DNA of 43,707 bases from Sphaeroforma arctica JP610 (GCF_001186125.1 NW_014040512.1:15979-59685), one strand, 5' to 3'. Shown: positions 9,576-24,300, numbered from the stretch's first letter. Notes: a model not told the origin generated them from the letters alone. Made by a program: numbers and translations.

Positions 9576-12500
9576 GTATGCACTGAAAGCATATGTATAT
9601 GTCTATGCGGCTACATTTGCGTTCATATATATATTGGCAGTTTGCTCTACGCTGGCATACTGCTGTAGACACTGAACTTGCGATAAAACGAGGGCAGAGA
9701 CTCATTGCAGTCCAGTCTGTGCTGTGTCTGTCGATCTGCGCATATAAGCAATGTCGGCTAGCGATTATCACCACTCGGCCGAACTTGATTCCAAATGAAG
9801 GTATTTCATCAGCCTCATAATTTGTGGTTCATTGAGTTTTGTAAACTGGTATCCAACCTTCAACCACAAATGCCTTTTATCTATTATATAGCAAAAATAT
9901 ATATACGGTAAATAAAATACCAGATTCATAAAGTCTGCAACTTTCTGTACAATCGTCGGTGCTGCGCCGCATTGGAGTGTGTGATCTGTCGCAGTGGGAA
10001 CCCGCTAAGCCAAATACATACAATTCGCATCTGTGTTGGAATAGTCGTTTCTTTTTTTCTTTTTATCACAACGAGAAATCCGATTTTGTTTTCACCATTG
10101 TAGACGGATAAAAAAATTATGCATACACTTCAGGCTACCAACCGCTTTACATAGCTTACTACCGTACTTCATTCGGGTGGGCGGTTTCATCGTACGCCCT
10201 ATGCCCATGCCAAAGTCAAAAGATTTTCAATTTATGCATACTTCGTTCAAGCCATGCATACTTTGCAGTCGTGGGTAGAAGTGACTGGTTCTATTCAGTT
10301 GGTACCAGCTCTGTATATACAATTCACATTACAATCAATCAATCGTCTATATATAACATTCAACCCTGACAATCGTTGAATTGTACGTACTATATTCAGG
10401 CTTCAGCTCACTTTACAATCGGCGGTGCTGCACCGCATTGCCATGGATGATCTGTCACAGTTGGTGTACCTCATGGACCGGCACATCACCGCCAAACGTG
10501 AAGTGAAGTTGAACTCGGTATGTCAGTCGGGCCAATCAAGTGCAAGATTAGACCCATTATGATGAATTTTTTTGGTCTGTATCGGTTGTTACTATGAGAG
10601 TCGATTGACACATACATACGTTTAGCAGTCGCATACGAATCTGATTTGTTGTTCAGACATTACAAGTAGGAAGCTGTACGTATCCGCATTGCTCGTGTAT
10701 TTAATAAGCGTCATTGTTCGAGTTTCAGTAATCCTGTATAGCTTCTCGGGGTTTTGAAAATGCTGTCACATAGTGTCACAATGTGATTGAAAAGCGGCTT
10801 CTGTGAACGATATATGAAACCTTTTGAGTTCATTAGTTTATCTGAACATGCTTTATACAATTTGAGTGTGGAGGCAATCATTTTCTGGCGACTGCTGGTC
10901 TGTGGTTAAAGCCCGGATGGACTTTTGTGGTTAATTACTTACTTCTTGTGGTATATGTAGGTCATTTTTAGTGTGTCGTTGTTTAGGGATCTATATGTAG
11001 TTGATAGACCGCGCCTGCTCGTCCCCAGCAACGTGTAGCTCAAGTCGCGTGACACGAAGCGTGCGTTGCATATTTAGAATGGCATTATAGAGAGGCTTTG
11101 TAGTAATTACATACAGCGAATGTATTCTATGCCTCTTTATCCTTAAAACGTGCAACTTCAGACACGTAAAATGTAAAGACATAGCGTGACTGTAGTGTTT
11201 GAAGTAGAGTGCTGTGCTTTCTTGTGTGACGTATTATCCAGTACAGACAATCACACTAGCTTTTGCCCAGCTGGACATGCGCAGCTGTGTCCATATCACA
11301 GAGTTTCGGTATCACACACAACCAACCAATCACATATAGCTTAAGTCAATTACGTGACCACATGCATATACCACAATGCATTCTCTCTAATATATCACAT
11401 GCAGGATTCTCCCGATCACAACTTCGAGGAAGTATTGGTGGGATTGGAGGCAGCGCATATCATTCTCACTCTAGTGACCGCACCCAGCATCCCCATTGAG
11501 GTATGACGTATATTGACTGGCTGGTTTACAACGGTATTATAAGATGACTACAGTTACAGTGACTTTGTAATGGTTTGAGATATCCCTCATACTTTGAGTA
11601 ACTGGTATACAATGGCTTTGTTGTGGTTTGAGGTATGCGTTATAGCAATGGCTGATTCACGATGGCTAAGCCATGGTTTGGGTGTCTCACTCGGGCTATG
11701 TGGCAAGTATTTTTGTATCTGACTGTGGCAAATGTTTTTGCACGTGACCTCTTAAAGTTCAATCTGTGTTAGGATGTGACATTGTTCGTCTGAGTAGTTG
11801 TCGAGCCAAATATTTCTGATAAGTACAAATTCACAGTGAACAAAAGTTTAAGTTTAAGTTGTAAAGCTCATGCCTGCTGCCCTGAATGGTGTATATGGCC
11901 TAATGAATTGATTTGACTGTGATTTATGGGTTTTGTTTGTACCACTTTTGCCCCTCATTGTGCATATCTGCAATTTGTAGTCTTTTCTTTTGGAACTTAC
12001 AAAAGTTGAAAAGTCGAATATTACCGCACTAAGATACGAAGTTCTATGTGACATAGTGTCGAGAAATTCGTATGATCATATGAAAAGCACTGAGAAGAAT
12101 TTGTTCGAGGTATGTTAGTTGGCGCGCTCCCCAATTTAACAAATTATCGATATTCAAATACGCTTCTGCAATAGCCGCATGGCATGGGCTTATTACCTAT
12201 TTTTTTACATATGTTGGTCAATCTACTCAAAATTGTTTTCTGAAATGTGCCACAGATAAGCGCGACGTTGCCGTTCCATTTGTAGTTGCTGTAGTTTCGA
12301 CCACAGATGAACGTATCATCTGCCATTCTATTAATGGTTTCCTTTTACTCCTGGTCACAGATATACATTGAAGACTACCTAACCAACGCTCTGCACTTTG
12401 TCAAACATCACATTACCAAGACTTTGTTCCGGCCACATCACAATACGGACGCGTCAGGTGTGTATACGTTAGCATGAAACGCGAGTATGGGCACAGTGAT

Positions 12501-13212
12501 GAAAAGCAGTGTTTGTATAAGAATTGCGAGGTGCGTGTAATAATAGCAGGAGTGGGCTAGTGGTGCATATGATTCTCATACGTGCACCCGCGTCTGTCGG
12601 TAGGGAAGGGGTTGTATGTTTGTATATGTGATTGCTTATCTACTGTTTGTATATATATGAGCGTACAGATGTATGTATACGCATATGTTTACTTGTATAC
12701 GGCAGCTGGATAATAATAAAAGAGTTTGAGCTTCCCAACCCAATGAACGATGCTCGTAAACACTCAATGCTAGACCAATGCTAGATCAATACTAGATTCG
12801 CAGACAATGATGCGAGATGTACCACGGCGCGGAAGCTCTAATTCCAACTACACCATAAGTGCAATTCTGTCGCATTTGCCCCGAACCAATTTTGTCGATA
12901 TATTCTGATCTACGTACAAATTTTACAACGTATTTCCAACTGTCGCGTTTGTATCGCGTACCACAACACGGAATTTCACCATAACCAGAGCCGAAACAGT
13001 CGAAAAAGAAATCGAATGCCAACTCCGCCCCAAAAATCAGTGCTCATGCGCAGCGGCAAATATCGTAAGTTCTTATGTCTATCTGTTGCTCTCGACCCGC
13101 GAACATAAATCTCAAGATAACGCACGTGCATCTTGTCTTCGCCGCTTGAATTATTCTGGTTGTTTTGTGCCATATATCAGCACGTATGTATGTTTAGACA
13201 CATGTAGAATTA

Positions 13213-13245
<33 letters not shown>

Positions 13246-13294
13246 GCATGTATGTATATTTGTATGTATGTATGTATATGCATATATGTATATG

Positions 13295-13330
<36 letters not shown>

Positions 13331-16300
13331 CTTGCAGGGTCACGAAAATAGGTAACGGCGCCTCACCTATTGTTCGAACAATCGTTTCCACCATCTCCGA
13401 TATAATGGGCAAGCGATTATGATCAGACAATCTTCTGACCTTGTCGAGATTAGCCTGTTTCTCGCAGAATAATCAATCACGTGCACACAAATTCTTTCAT
13501 CGTTTAAGTCATTCTCATACTAAGATTTAGTCGATGCTCGTTATTTTTCGCGGGGCTTGTGTCAAGGACCAATGTGCAATTGACCCAAATTTAAATCACG
13601 CAATGCTTGCTGCACTTCAATTTGTGAATATTGTCGTTTATCTTGTCAGCCAACAGATTTGGAATTGTTTGGAATTGTTCTTCTGATTGGTTGGAATAGT
13701 CCTTCGGAATGTTTATTATATATTTTCCCAATATAATTTTAAAGTATCTGAAATACGCTTCTGATTGGTTGGTATACCTCGTTGGTATTTTTAACCCATG
13801 CAGCACGCTGTACACGCGGTTATGTGTTGTGATGGAGCGGTTCTGCAATCTCCTGTCTCTTCAGAACTGCACCGACGAGTTCCTTCTAGAGGTGAGTATT
13901 ATTGGCACGCCTATATCATCTCATATTTTGAATTAATTAGAATGGCCAATTCAAAGTTGTGTGTATGTACAATTCAAAGTTGTGTGTATGTTATAATTGG
14001 ACATGTTAATGACAATATTTTTGATATATTCGTTGTTGAAGGACACCGTGACAAACGATGCTGCAAGTCTTTCTTGACTATCATCTACTCAATATTGTGC
14101 GAAGTCTCTCTGCTTGTTTCTCTTATATATCCACCTCCGTAGCTTTTTTTTAATTACTATTCAACGCTGTTGGGTTTGACATGTTAATACAATGATACTT
14201 TGGAGTATACCACACCGCTATCTCTCAAAAATAGTTATTAATCATAATTTGGACCCCAATACATCACTAATGGAAAGGCACATTAGTGTGCTATCTGATA
14301 CATCGGAGCTCAACTACGCTGTCCTTGAGATGCGATCCCCTACTTCAATCCGAAAGTGCATACATACAGATCCTTCTCTCTCTGCCCGCAGATTACCACC
14401 TTGGCGTTAAACAGTTTCACGTACGCGCCCGATGACTTGTGCGTCAGGACCATCGACCTCGCCGAGCTGCAGGGCATCAGTCTGCACTTGGTTTGTACGG
14501 TATGTCGTAAGCTCTTATTTGTATTTAGGTGCAATACATACGTTTAGAATGTATGCCACATAATTCAGCAGATTGGTACACTTTTATCTACATACCGACC
14601 TCTCGAGCTTCAGGGTATCTCGGTCATATGCTCTTGTTTTCAGTATAACCACACAAACGTATATACACGTGTAAGGTGTATCTTCCAACGGCTTGATACA
14701 CCGGGACATATGCATTGTACTACATTCTGGCATACACGGTGTATTAGCTTCAATTAAGCGACCCCAAAGTGCTCTGGATTGCTGATACTCGTATTGTTTT
14801 TTGTACTGACCTGTAGGTGACAAGGCGTTATCATCGCCACCGAGAGAACGTTATGTACGACATTCTGATGTTCCTGAATAAACTCACCACGGCCAAGAAG
14901 AACCTGCGCACATTCCGGTATGCAAGTTCAGCCTATGTACTGATGCGTATGTATACAGATATAGATTTATATATGTGTGTGTGTGTGTGTGTTTGTGTGC
15001 ATATAAGTTCAAGTTATCTATGTAAAGACATCTATGTAAAGACATCTCTATAGAGCCAGTGGTACACAAGCACTGAGCCTTCCCACGCTGATTCATGAAT
15101 GGAAAGAGACACGATGTACATCAGCTGGTGTCGCAAACTATACACGAATTATCTACAAAACTAGGCAAACACCATTGCATAAAGCCGATATGTGACTTGC
15201 AAAGTCCCATTTCTCGTCAAATATTTCATTCAGAGTCTGCTCTCGCAGTACATGAACACTGCTTGCTCTGCGCCAAGACCATGCTCTTTCCGTAATCACT
15301 ATGTGTGCCATATTTGACAACAAGAAGTTTGGACGATTCCATGGTTGATTTACACTGAGAGCTACACCGTGAATGTCCAGAAAGTTTATTACGCCATAGA
15401 ATGGGCATGACATGATTCGGGAGATTAAGTATTTCTCATACCATCCATCGCAGAGTGACTAAATAGAGAATTATTGATTGCGTATAACAATTTCGGGTCA
15501 AAAACTATACTCTGGCAGTCTTCTTGTCATTTAGCTGTGCTTAACTGACCGCAAGCAAACGCAAATCAATTTTCAGCAAATGCACACGCGAATTTGACTT
15601 ACTTTTATTGAATCTCAGCTCAAAATAAGTATGTTGTCACTCCGTTTTTAAATTGAAACAGAGTTAAAATTTTATATCAAAAATTACAATATTAGGTATG
15701 AAACTAGTAGAAAGGATAGAGCCCGACACTATGCTCAAAGCCCAAGTTCGTATTTAATGCAAACCTGAGGCCAGGTCTCATCAAAAAGAAACTGACTACA
15801 AAGTACCTGTCCTGTCCAGCTATGAACCTGATCGAAGGGCAGCTACACAACCCTGTCTAATCTCATACAAACCTCATAGCAAATTTCTTTTTGCCCTATA
15901 TTGAATTGAATTTTCTTCAATTACGAAATTAGTTGAAAGGACGTGCCACAAAGCCATGTTCAGTACCTCCACCCAGATTCCGTAAACGAATAGCGAACTC
16001 AATTTCCTCCCGAATAAGTCGAATTTGGAGTGGCACAGCACACGACCATGTTCACTAGCCTCACCCTAATCAAATCAACCAACCAACCTCTCTCCCACAA
16101 CTCGATTCTCAGAATACTCTACAACCTTTTTTGTATCACACGTACATCTCTAGTTATGAAGCCAAAGGAGGAACACAGCACACTTCCATGTTTATGACGG
16201 CGCTAGTGGTGCGCGTGATCCAGAGTTTTACCGCAGATCAGTCGGAAACCGCTGTGGTCAAAGAGTCTGACGAGCAGGTGAGTTCAACTGATTGTGTGTG

Positions 16301-18293
16301 TGGGAATTCTACCATGCATCATGCTTTTGTATGTTCTTTCGTGCTGTGTTGGTACGTATTCACTTTCCGTGTTGGTTCTGTTTTACTCAAGTCGGTTTTT
16401 TTTTAATTTGAAAATGTGGGAGTCTATTTATGTGATCTATCCTACAATTCGTGTGTGTGTTACATATACATTTGCAGTCTGTGGGTGACGATACCGTATC
16501 CTGTTCTATCATTTATACCAATCCATCAGACTTGCGTCGTTATCGTGTGATTCACTTTTTGCTATCTCCTTTATCGTCATTTTTCCCGATATTTCAGTGC
16601 CAAATTAAACACAACGTACGGTACCCCCGTGTGTTAATTATATAAATCCGTATCGTCGTACTACACTGTATCTACATCTATTGATTATGTTCATATACCT
16701 TCTGTATCTTTCATTGTAGACTATTCTGCACCTATGTGCTTTCAGATCAACATCGTGCAATACATAGGCTTTCTTTTAAAGCAGTATGGTGCTCCTTTTG
16801 TGCAGCAGGTGAAAACTTCTAACGGGCAAATCACAGAAGCTAACGCTATCCGCGCTTATGAATCAGCAGTCGCCACCGCAAGTGACTTTCTGTCCAAGTT
16901 CTTCCGAAAGTAGGTGTAACTCTTGTGTGACAGGTACTTCCACTTGCATCTGTGCAAGTAGGTACATGGGTGTCCATCCGCTAGTGTCAATTACTTCTCA
17001 CTTACTATTGCGCCAATCTATTCAAGGCCGTTCGAGTGTAGGTGTCTATGCTAGTGTGTCAATGCTCCTCGTGTCAATGCACACTTTACTGCTGAGCCAG
17101 GCATGCAGTCGTCCCTCTGTATAACTGTTATAGACAGGGAGAGCGTCATGTTTGCGCCCATCGCATCCATCATTTTTCTTTGTACAACTACGGTGTGCTC
17201 TTTGTTCGCACGTTTACAACTCTATATCACCAAAACAGTGTAAACCGCAAAGTACAGACTATCACGCGCACACACGCAACCAAACACCCTTCCTGTCACA
17301 TTCAGAGCAAGCACTAAGCAAGAAGGCGAAGTTTCTATCAAGGAAATCTTCATGAACTTTCTGGAAGACCTATTAAGCCTGCTCAACATCCCCGAATGGC
17401 CTGCAGCTGATATGCTACTTTCTCGTATGGTGCTGATCATGGTATGCACGTTTATATGAACTCAATGGATGTATTGGCATGTCGAGCGAACTGAGTTATG
17501 CGTGCATAATAGGGGTCTGTGAACACAGGTTGGATGAGAGCATAAGCGTAACACGGTATGTGTGCATAGAAGTCTGTATGGGTGCGCAGATTCAGGGCCG
17601 AGATTGTGTCTGGATGTGAACATGGGTGATTACGACCAAAGCTTCGACAACATTCATTGTACAATATACTCTGCGATGGCATCCAGACAGGCGACTCTGG
17701 TGTCTAGTTGCATGCTGTAGTCTGCAATTAGTTATGAACTGCAACATGCGGGATGGAATTCCGGCAGCTATGCCTAATTTGCACACGTTTATGTATATAT
17801 CAGGGTGTAGATTATTTGCCCAATGCTTGTAGACACCATGTGCGTTGCAGAGTGGACTAGTGCACAGTGGGTATATCACTGAATCAAAGTGAGAAACAAA
17901 GTGGGAAACATGACGTAAAAGGGGGAAGGTAAGAAGACTCTGTAGGATACTAAGATGAGCTCACATTGGATTTGCTTTTTTTTTTGGCTCTAACAACGAT
18001 CACTGTCCTGGTTTTTCCAGTTCGATACGTTATCGGGTACTAAAGTCGACGCCATGGCGCGAGGGTTTGCGTTGGACTGCATCGGAACCATTGCTAAGCA
18101 ACTCAAAGCACAGACAGATGGGGTCTCAGTGGCGGCGCTTATGGAGATTATCCGTGAACGACAGGTAGAACACATTGCTTCCATGTGCACTACTTATTAA
18201 GCACTCGTATGTTTTACTTGAATGCACAGATGTATTGGTCTGCTCCCCTTTTTCATATGATACGTCAAACTTACACATATACGGGTAAATACG

Positions 18294-18324
<31 letters not shown>

Positions 18325-21300
18325 AGTTATATACTCTTTGCGTTGCGAACACACAAAATTTTATATTCACGTTATGTTCATGCATGTAAATACGAGTACA
18401 TAATTTGAATGCACACGTACTGCGAACCCGCAAAGTTCCATCGATTGATCCTTTTACATGCGCCCATATATAGGCCACTTCAGAGTCTACGGAAGACGAG
18501 TTAGCGCACTGTGTGTGCGGTAAGGGATACTCAGGTGAATTTATGTTGGAATGTGACGGCGGCTGCCGCAAATGGTACCACGGCTCGTGCGTAGGCGTTC
18601 CCCCAACCTACTCGTAAGTATTAAGTCGTGCATATTACTATATTGCTGATCTGGAAATTTCTATATGCGAATTTGTATATATTACGGCATACTTGCTGTT
18701 ATTTATTTATCCATTCGTAAGTAATATGATCTGTAAACCATGACATACCCGTTTGTAGGTACTATGACATGCATGCTATTTTATACCCATTAGCAAGTAT
18801 AGGGATCTGTGGGCTATGTGAGAGAGTGAAAAGTGCCATCTTCGTGTGCGTATGAAACATAGTCGTTTGGCGGTGTGCGTTGGTTTCCGAGTAGATGGAT
18901 AAGTGGCATATACTTCTCGTTGCGACATTCGGACGGTGCTTTCATTTGAGCCTGTTTCTCTTGATACTTGTTCTTGTACCTGTTGCCCATCAGGTTGCAT
19001 TCCCGCTTTGTGCACTTACAATGAGCATCAAACGCACACAAGCACCGATCATTATTTGAATAAAGAATCCACGCATGTACAATTACCCTTTGTATGCAAT
19101 TAAATCTGCACACCCATATTTGGCCAATGCATGTATATATACACACACATTTCAAATAGCAAATGCTAGTTGCCAAGCTAAAAACTCGCATGTGAACACC
19201 TTGCATACTTCCACATACGAATACATATTCTTGTACGTACAAACATAACCTCTGTTCTATGCGCTCACAAATTTCTCACCTCTGCATCCGTCTTCGGGCT
19301 ATAGAATCCCTGGAACCTTCAGACCACCTAAACCTTGACCCTAAAGCAATACCATAAACCCTGAAACCTTACGCCCCGATACCCGACAGAGGGGAGTGGC
19401 TGTGCAAAGTGTGCACAGATCATCAGAATGCCACAGACCACGCCACCAATGACATACGATCAAAGGAAAGCTTTCAGCTGCAAACGTATCTCTCTGTGTA
19501 TCTGAAGGGAACACACACCGATGCAACGGTGGTGGACCAGAATTCGCGCAACGCACGCAATTTCTACCACGCACAGTGGGTAGTTGCGGTGAAGAAGGTA
19601 AGCGGAGAGGGTGGGAAGCAGTAGATGTATGTGTGTTTGTTTTCATAACCATGCGCACGATACATACAACGGTTAGTGAAAATATCCGATGTGCCTGTTC
19701 AGTCGTAGCTAGGATATACGTAGTCAAGTGAGGCGAATATGTACACTTTATCTGGCTCTTAGCATGAGATTCCATTTCGTTGGGTTTCTGGCCTATCAGA
19801 TACGAGCGGTGGCGAACATGTACAATGTGAAATTCACACACACGTACATGTTTTTATAGGGATATGTATAGGTTGTATTAGATACATATAGATGCCTTTT
19901 TGTGTTGCTATGCCTGTATATGTCGAGCGATTCAATTTTTGTCGGCTGCGCTTTAAGGATGCGAGGTAAGTTGGATTTCTTCGTTAGAGCAAAATAAAAA
20001 TAGTTAGAGGCGTCTACGATATGTTCAGATTTGTAGTTTTATATTTCTATCGACAGTAGGGATCAGAGTCGACTATCCGGAGTAAAACCTTGTAGCACCT
20101 GAAGTGTTTTTGCAACTCATTTTTTTAGCTACTGTGTATTAGCCACCGTTGATGGATAAGATCATACAATGACAGTTTGCTGCGTAGTCAACTAATAAAA
20201 TAACACATTTTGACAGCCGCTTGCAAACCAAATCTTCTCAAGGAATTGATTACCCATCTTGACCATCATTCTCACAGGATTCCGCTCTCCTGGAGAAGTT
20301 CACCCGGGCCGAAATGGAATTCCTTACTGAATCTGTCAAGCGTCGCAATGAACTATGTACTGTTTGGTCCACAAAGAGGTTAGTCAAAGACATGGGATCG
20401 TATTTATATATGTCCACTTATGTTTGGAAAGCAAGATATCTCGATGTGTGTGTATTGTGTATGCGGGAGTGTAGGTAGATGTATTTATATAACAGCATAT
20501 ATATTGTTATATAATGTTATATATTCACAAGTAGATGTCAAAAGCAATTCGTGTCTCACGTGTACATTCGCACGTGCACATCTTTGTGTGTGCGTAGCAC
20601 ATGCGTAAAACAATGTGTAAAAGTGTATTGATTTGTGGTGCAGTATAAACAGCACATGCAGATGCAACAGAATGACATGGTGGCAGGCCCACACACTCAT
20701 ACACACGTGCAGTCATGAATGTGAAATCCATTTTACTAAGCTACATACGCACTCATAGCAAAGAATTCGACTGGACAATATTTCAAAATCTGTTTTATCG
20801 TCCCTAAGGCTCTATTTTGGGTGGATTCGATCGCGGGTTTAGTAAGTTTGCGCAAATGTACTCGTCAGTGGCATTATTTACTCACCAGGAGCATACCTTT
20901 TCACCGCAAACGTATTATTCGATATATATATATATATATATATTATCATACACTGATATACTAATACTATACATTACAGCGCTCCAGACGAAATAACAAC
21001 GAACGAGAGTCCCCTCAATCGATATCTGGCGTTGAGGGCGGTGCGATGTCTGTCGGATGTGTCGAGTTTGTCCCTGTACCGTTATACTGAATTGATTATA
21101 CGTAGAGTGCTGAACGAGTGCCTGGGAAGCACCATTATAATGCGCTCCAAGGCTATGAAGCAGTTGAATGGTATGTAAGGAGGTTAATGGATCTGAATTA
21201 TTAACGTATATGGATCTTACACAAAAACAAGTGCTCATTTTTTTATCTAGACATTCGCATATATGTATGTATGTATGTACGTGTATATTACTAGTGACAA

Positions 21301-24300
21301 TATATACATATATATCGCCTAATTTGTGTACCTTTGTCACTACCAATGATATGTCCTGGTATTCTTTGTATCTTTGCAGGTGAACCCATGGGTATACCAG
21401 TAGTGTGCTTAGCATAAATTTTGATGGTGACAGTTGATAAACAGACTGTGCTACTCTCACACACACTTGTTGTGGCATGCTGTGTATTCACTCGTCTATG
21501 TTTTCTTTTCTTCATTTTCCGTGCTCATCTCATAGTTTTGTGTACTATGGTGCAGTCTGTACAAGTACTTATATTGTGCCCGTACTCTTCTAAAGAAATA
21601 TATGCAGGTCTATGAATTTGTTTATACATATTTATTGTGGACTTGTCAAAATACCATCATGTACTATGCAATAAATTTCTACAATGCAGCACATCTCACA
21701 GTTTCCACCACACAATCAAATATTCCATATAAAATCACGCATACGATATAGCATACAATTACAGATGTCACACCAAACATGTATATGCACAAAATCTTAT
21801 GTCGTATATAGAACTGTGTATCAACAAAACATCACGAATTTCTCCCTTTTTTTTTGGAATCGTCGAAGTCTAAAATGAACAACACCACGCTGCATGTGGC
21901 TTGCGCTTTTATTCTAAACCTGTATCGCATGCTAAACTTATATATATAGTTGTATGCCGTTCTGCCATCTCATTTTGTACGCGGCACTTTTATGCAAGAG
22001 CATTTGTGTTTGTATGAATTAGCATATGTAACACAGTGCGCACGTACCCAATTTACTGCTTGTATGTACGAAATGGGCTGCCGGTAGATACGATGGGTAT
22101 ATATTGACGAAATGTATACTTCTACTTCGAAAAATTCTCACTATATCATACCGTATCCTCATTCGTACGTATCGTATACTGCACAAACTAAACTCATCTC
22201 CAGGCATTATCACGGCGGATCCCGAGCTATTGGAGACCAAGGCTGTTGCTGACACTGTGATGGGCAGATTACGCGACAAACAGCCCTCCGTAAGAGAAGC
22301 CGCTGTAGAACTGGTCGGGCGTTTTATGATATCCAACCCAGGTACGGTATGCTGTACTACACGGCTGGTGTGTGGTATATGTATACTGATCCACATTAGG
22401 TATCGTTTGTCTCATGTACCTGGATATGTGGAACGGAGCAGTTCAGGAGAGGAATCGACATCTGAGTGTGCGAGTGTTTGCATATATATCCATACAGCTG
22501 TATCATAGCACAGCATTGTATCTGCGTCTCAGCTCTTTGGTATTACATGATTCCTCACAGATCTTTTTGTGCTTTCTTATTAAAAATTACTCCCTCTACT
22601 TCAACCCGCTAAAGGACATTATTTTGTCCCCGTTCATCAGAATACACCAACAGATACTATCCTGAGGTCATCACACGACTAGAGGACACCGGTAAAAGTG
22701 TGCGCAAAACTGTCATCAAAATTCTGAGCGAGGTAGGTAAATTATATGACATTGAAGTGGTATGACACTCCTTATACATATGGCTCACTTTGTATCAAAG
22801 AAGTGAAGGTGGTAGTTCTGACTCGTGCATCACCTTCTAGCCAGAAATGGCTGTTCAGGTTTGTTGAATGAGCCTTGTGTGCACAATATCTGTAGGTTTG
22901 TGAGGCTCAGCCGAATAACCCAGAGATCCCGGCTATCTGCACGTCTATGCTGCGCCGAGTGAGTGACGAATCTGACAACATTCGACAACTGGTTCAGAGG
23001 ACATTTGAGAAGATATGGTTTTCACCACTGCCAAAGGCTAAGGAGGGTTCCAGTGCCTTCGAAGTAGAGCGAGAACGCCGCGTGAGGTATGGGGATATAG
23101 GGGAATGTATTGTTTTGGAAGCTTGCATTTGTGTGAAGTGGTGGTAATATAAGTATGAATTGCATACAATGCATATTCGTGACCATATTTGCTATCAAAT
23201 GTGGTATTGTTGCTCCCGTGTGTGTATGTATGTATTTCTACGGTTTTCCATCACGGAATCAATATCTGTGTATATATATATACTTAAATGAGGAAGTTCA
23301 AATGTGCATCGAATTTTGCAGACATGCAAGCATATTCTACAAGCATATATATGTATGCGACAATCAGTATCTTCGCCGATATTCAGAATCTATGAGAACA
23401 CGTGCATCTAGCATAAACAACTCAGTCCAGAAAACAATACAAATGTACCCAAATGAAAAGAAAGTGGGTTCGTGAGGTTGTTTTACATTTACGAAGTTAC
23501 TTCGTTATCTATACAAATCTATTCCACCATAAGAGCCGATATACTACAAAACATCTAGATATCAGCACACATGTTCATGTGTATGATATCCGTATTTTGG
23601 CACCACGTTGTCCGCTGGGAGTTGTGCACACATATATACCTATCGACATATTCTACATAGCACAGGACTATTTGGGATTGCAAACTATAACACCTTCTCA
23701 CACCAGTTCCGCACCATTATCGTAACAGCTTGATCAAAGGGGTGGTCAGATCAATACGTGTGAACAACAGTTCCTCCGAGTGGATGTACGACCTAGTCAA
23801 GAACGCGGCTGACAATGACACCGATGATGACATTCTGCATCTCTATCAAGCCCTGATACACTGTTTAAAGGAGCGCGTGTTGGAGGTGGAGGCAAAGATA
23901 GCGTCAGCAGCGCCCGATACGAAGAAGTTACTGGTATGTTCAAGCTCGTATGTTTTTCATATTTTATAGGTAGTGTGGTCTAGTTTGGGCGTTATACGTA
24001 GATATTCCCCAATCATGGATGATGTATTGGTGTTTCTTTGACCCAAATGCGCCGTCTGAAGGAGCGCATTCTGGAGATGGAGGCAAAGATAACGTCATCA
24101 ACGGCCGATATAAATATCTCATTGGTTTGTTTCAAGTTCAGATTTCATTGGTAGTTACTGGTTGTGTGTCTCCGTATAGTAGTACGTTGTTGGTTGTGTG
24201 TGCAAGTATGGTGCCTGGCGAGCCTGATATACTTTACTGTCTGAAGGAGCAAATATATATAAAAATTGTATGTTCAGGGTTGGGTTAACGGATGTGCCTA

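Larger units (their letters stand above)
10400..18164 (+). other. SCC2: SCC2 exons 4-14: first half of HEAT body (residues 507-904)
   Basis: The exons follow NIPBL order. [15 protein letters not shown] is in exon 4. Exon 5 has [21 protein letters not shown] (NIPBL ALYIMTSPNMPKQ). Exon 6 has [20 protein letters not shown] (NIPBL VYIEDVIERVLQFTKFHLQN). Exon 7 is a short basic linker (KQSKKKSN). Exon 8 is [20 protein letters not shown]. Exon 10 has RYHRHRENV and [12 protein letters not shown] (NIPBL RYEKHRQLI and LPTSKRSLRNFR). Exon 11 has [13 protein letters not shown]. Exon 13 has [20 protein letters not shown], almost the NIPBL sequence. Exon 14 is [13 protein letters not shown]. Together these give strong collinear evidence that the exons belong to one gene. 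Confidence 0.88.
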
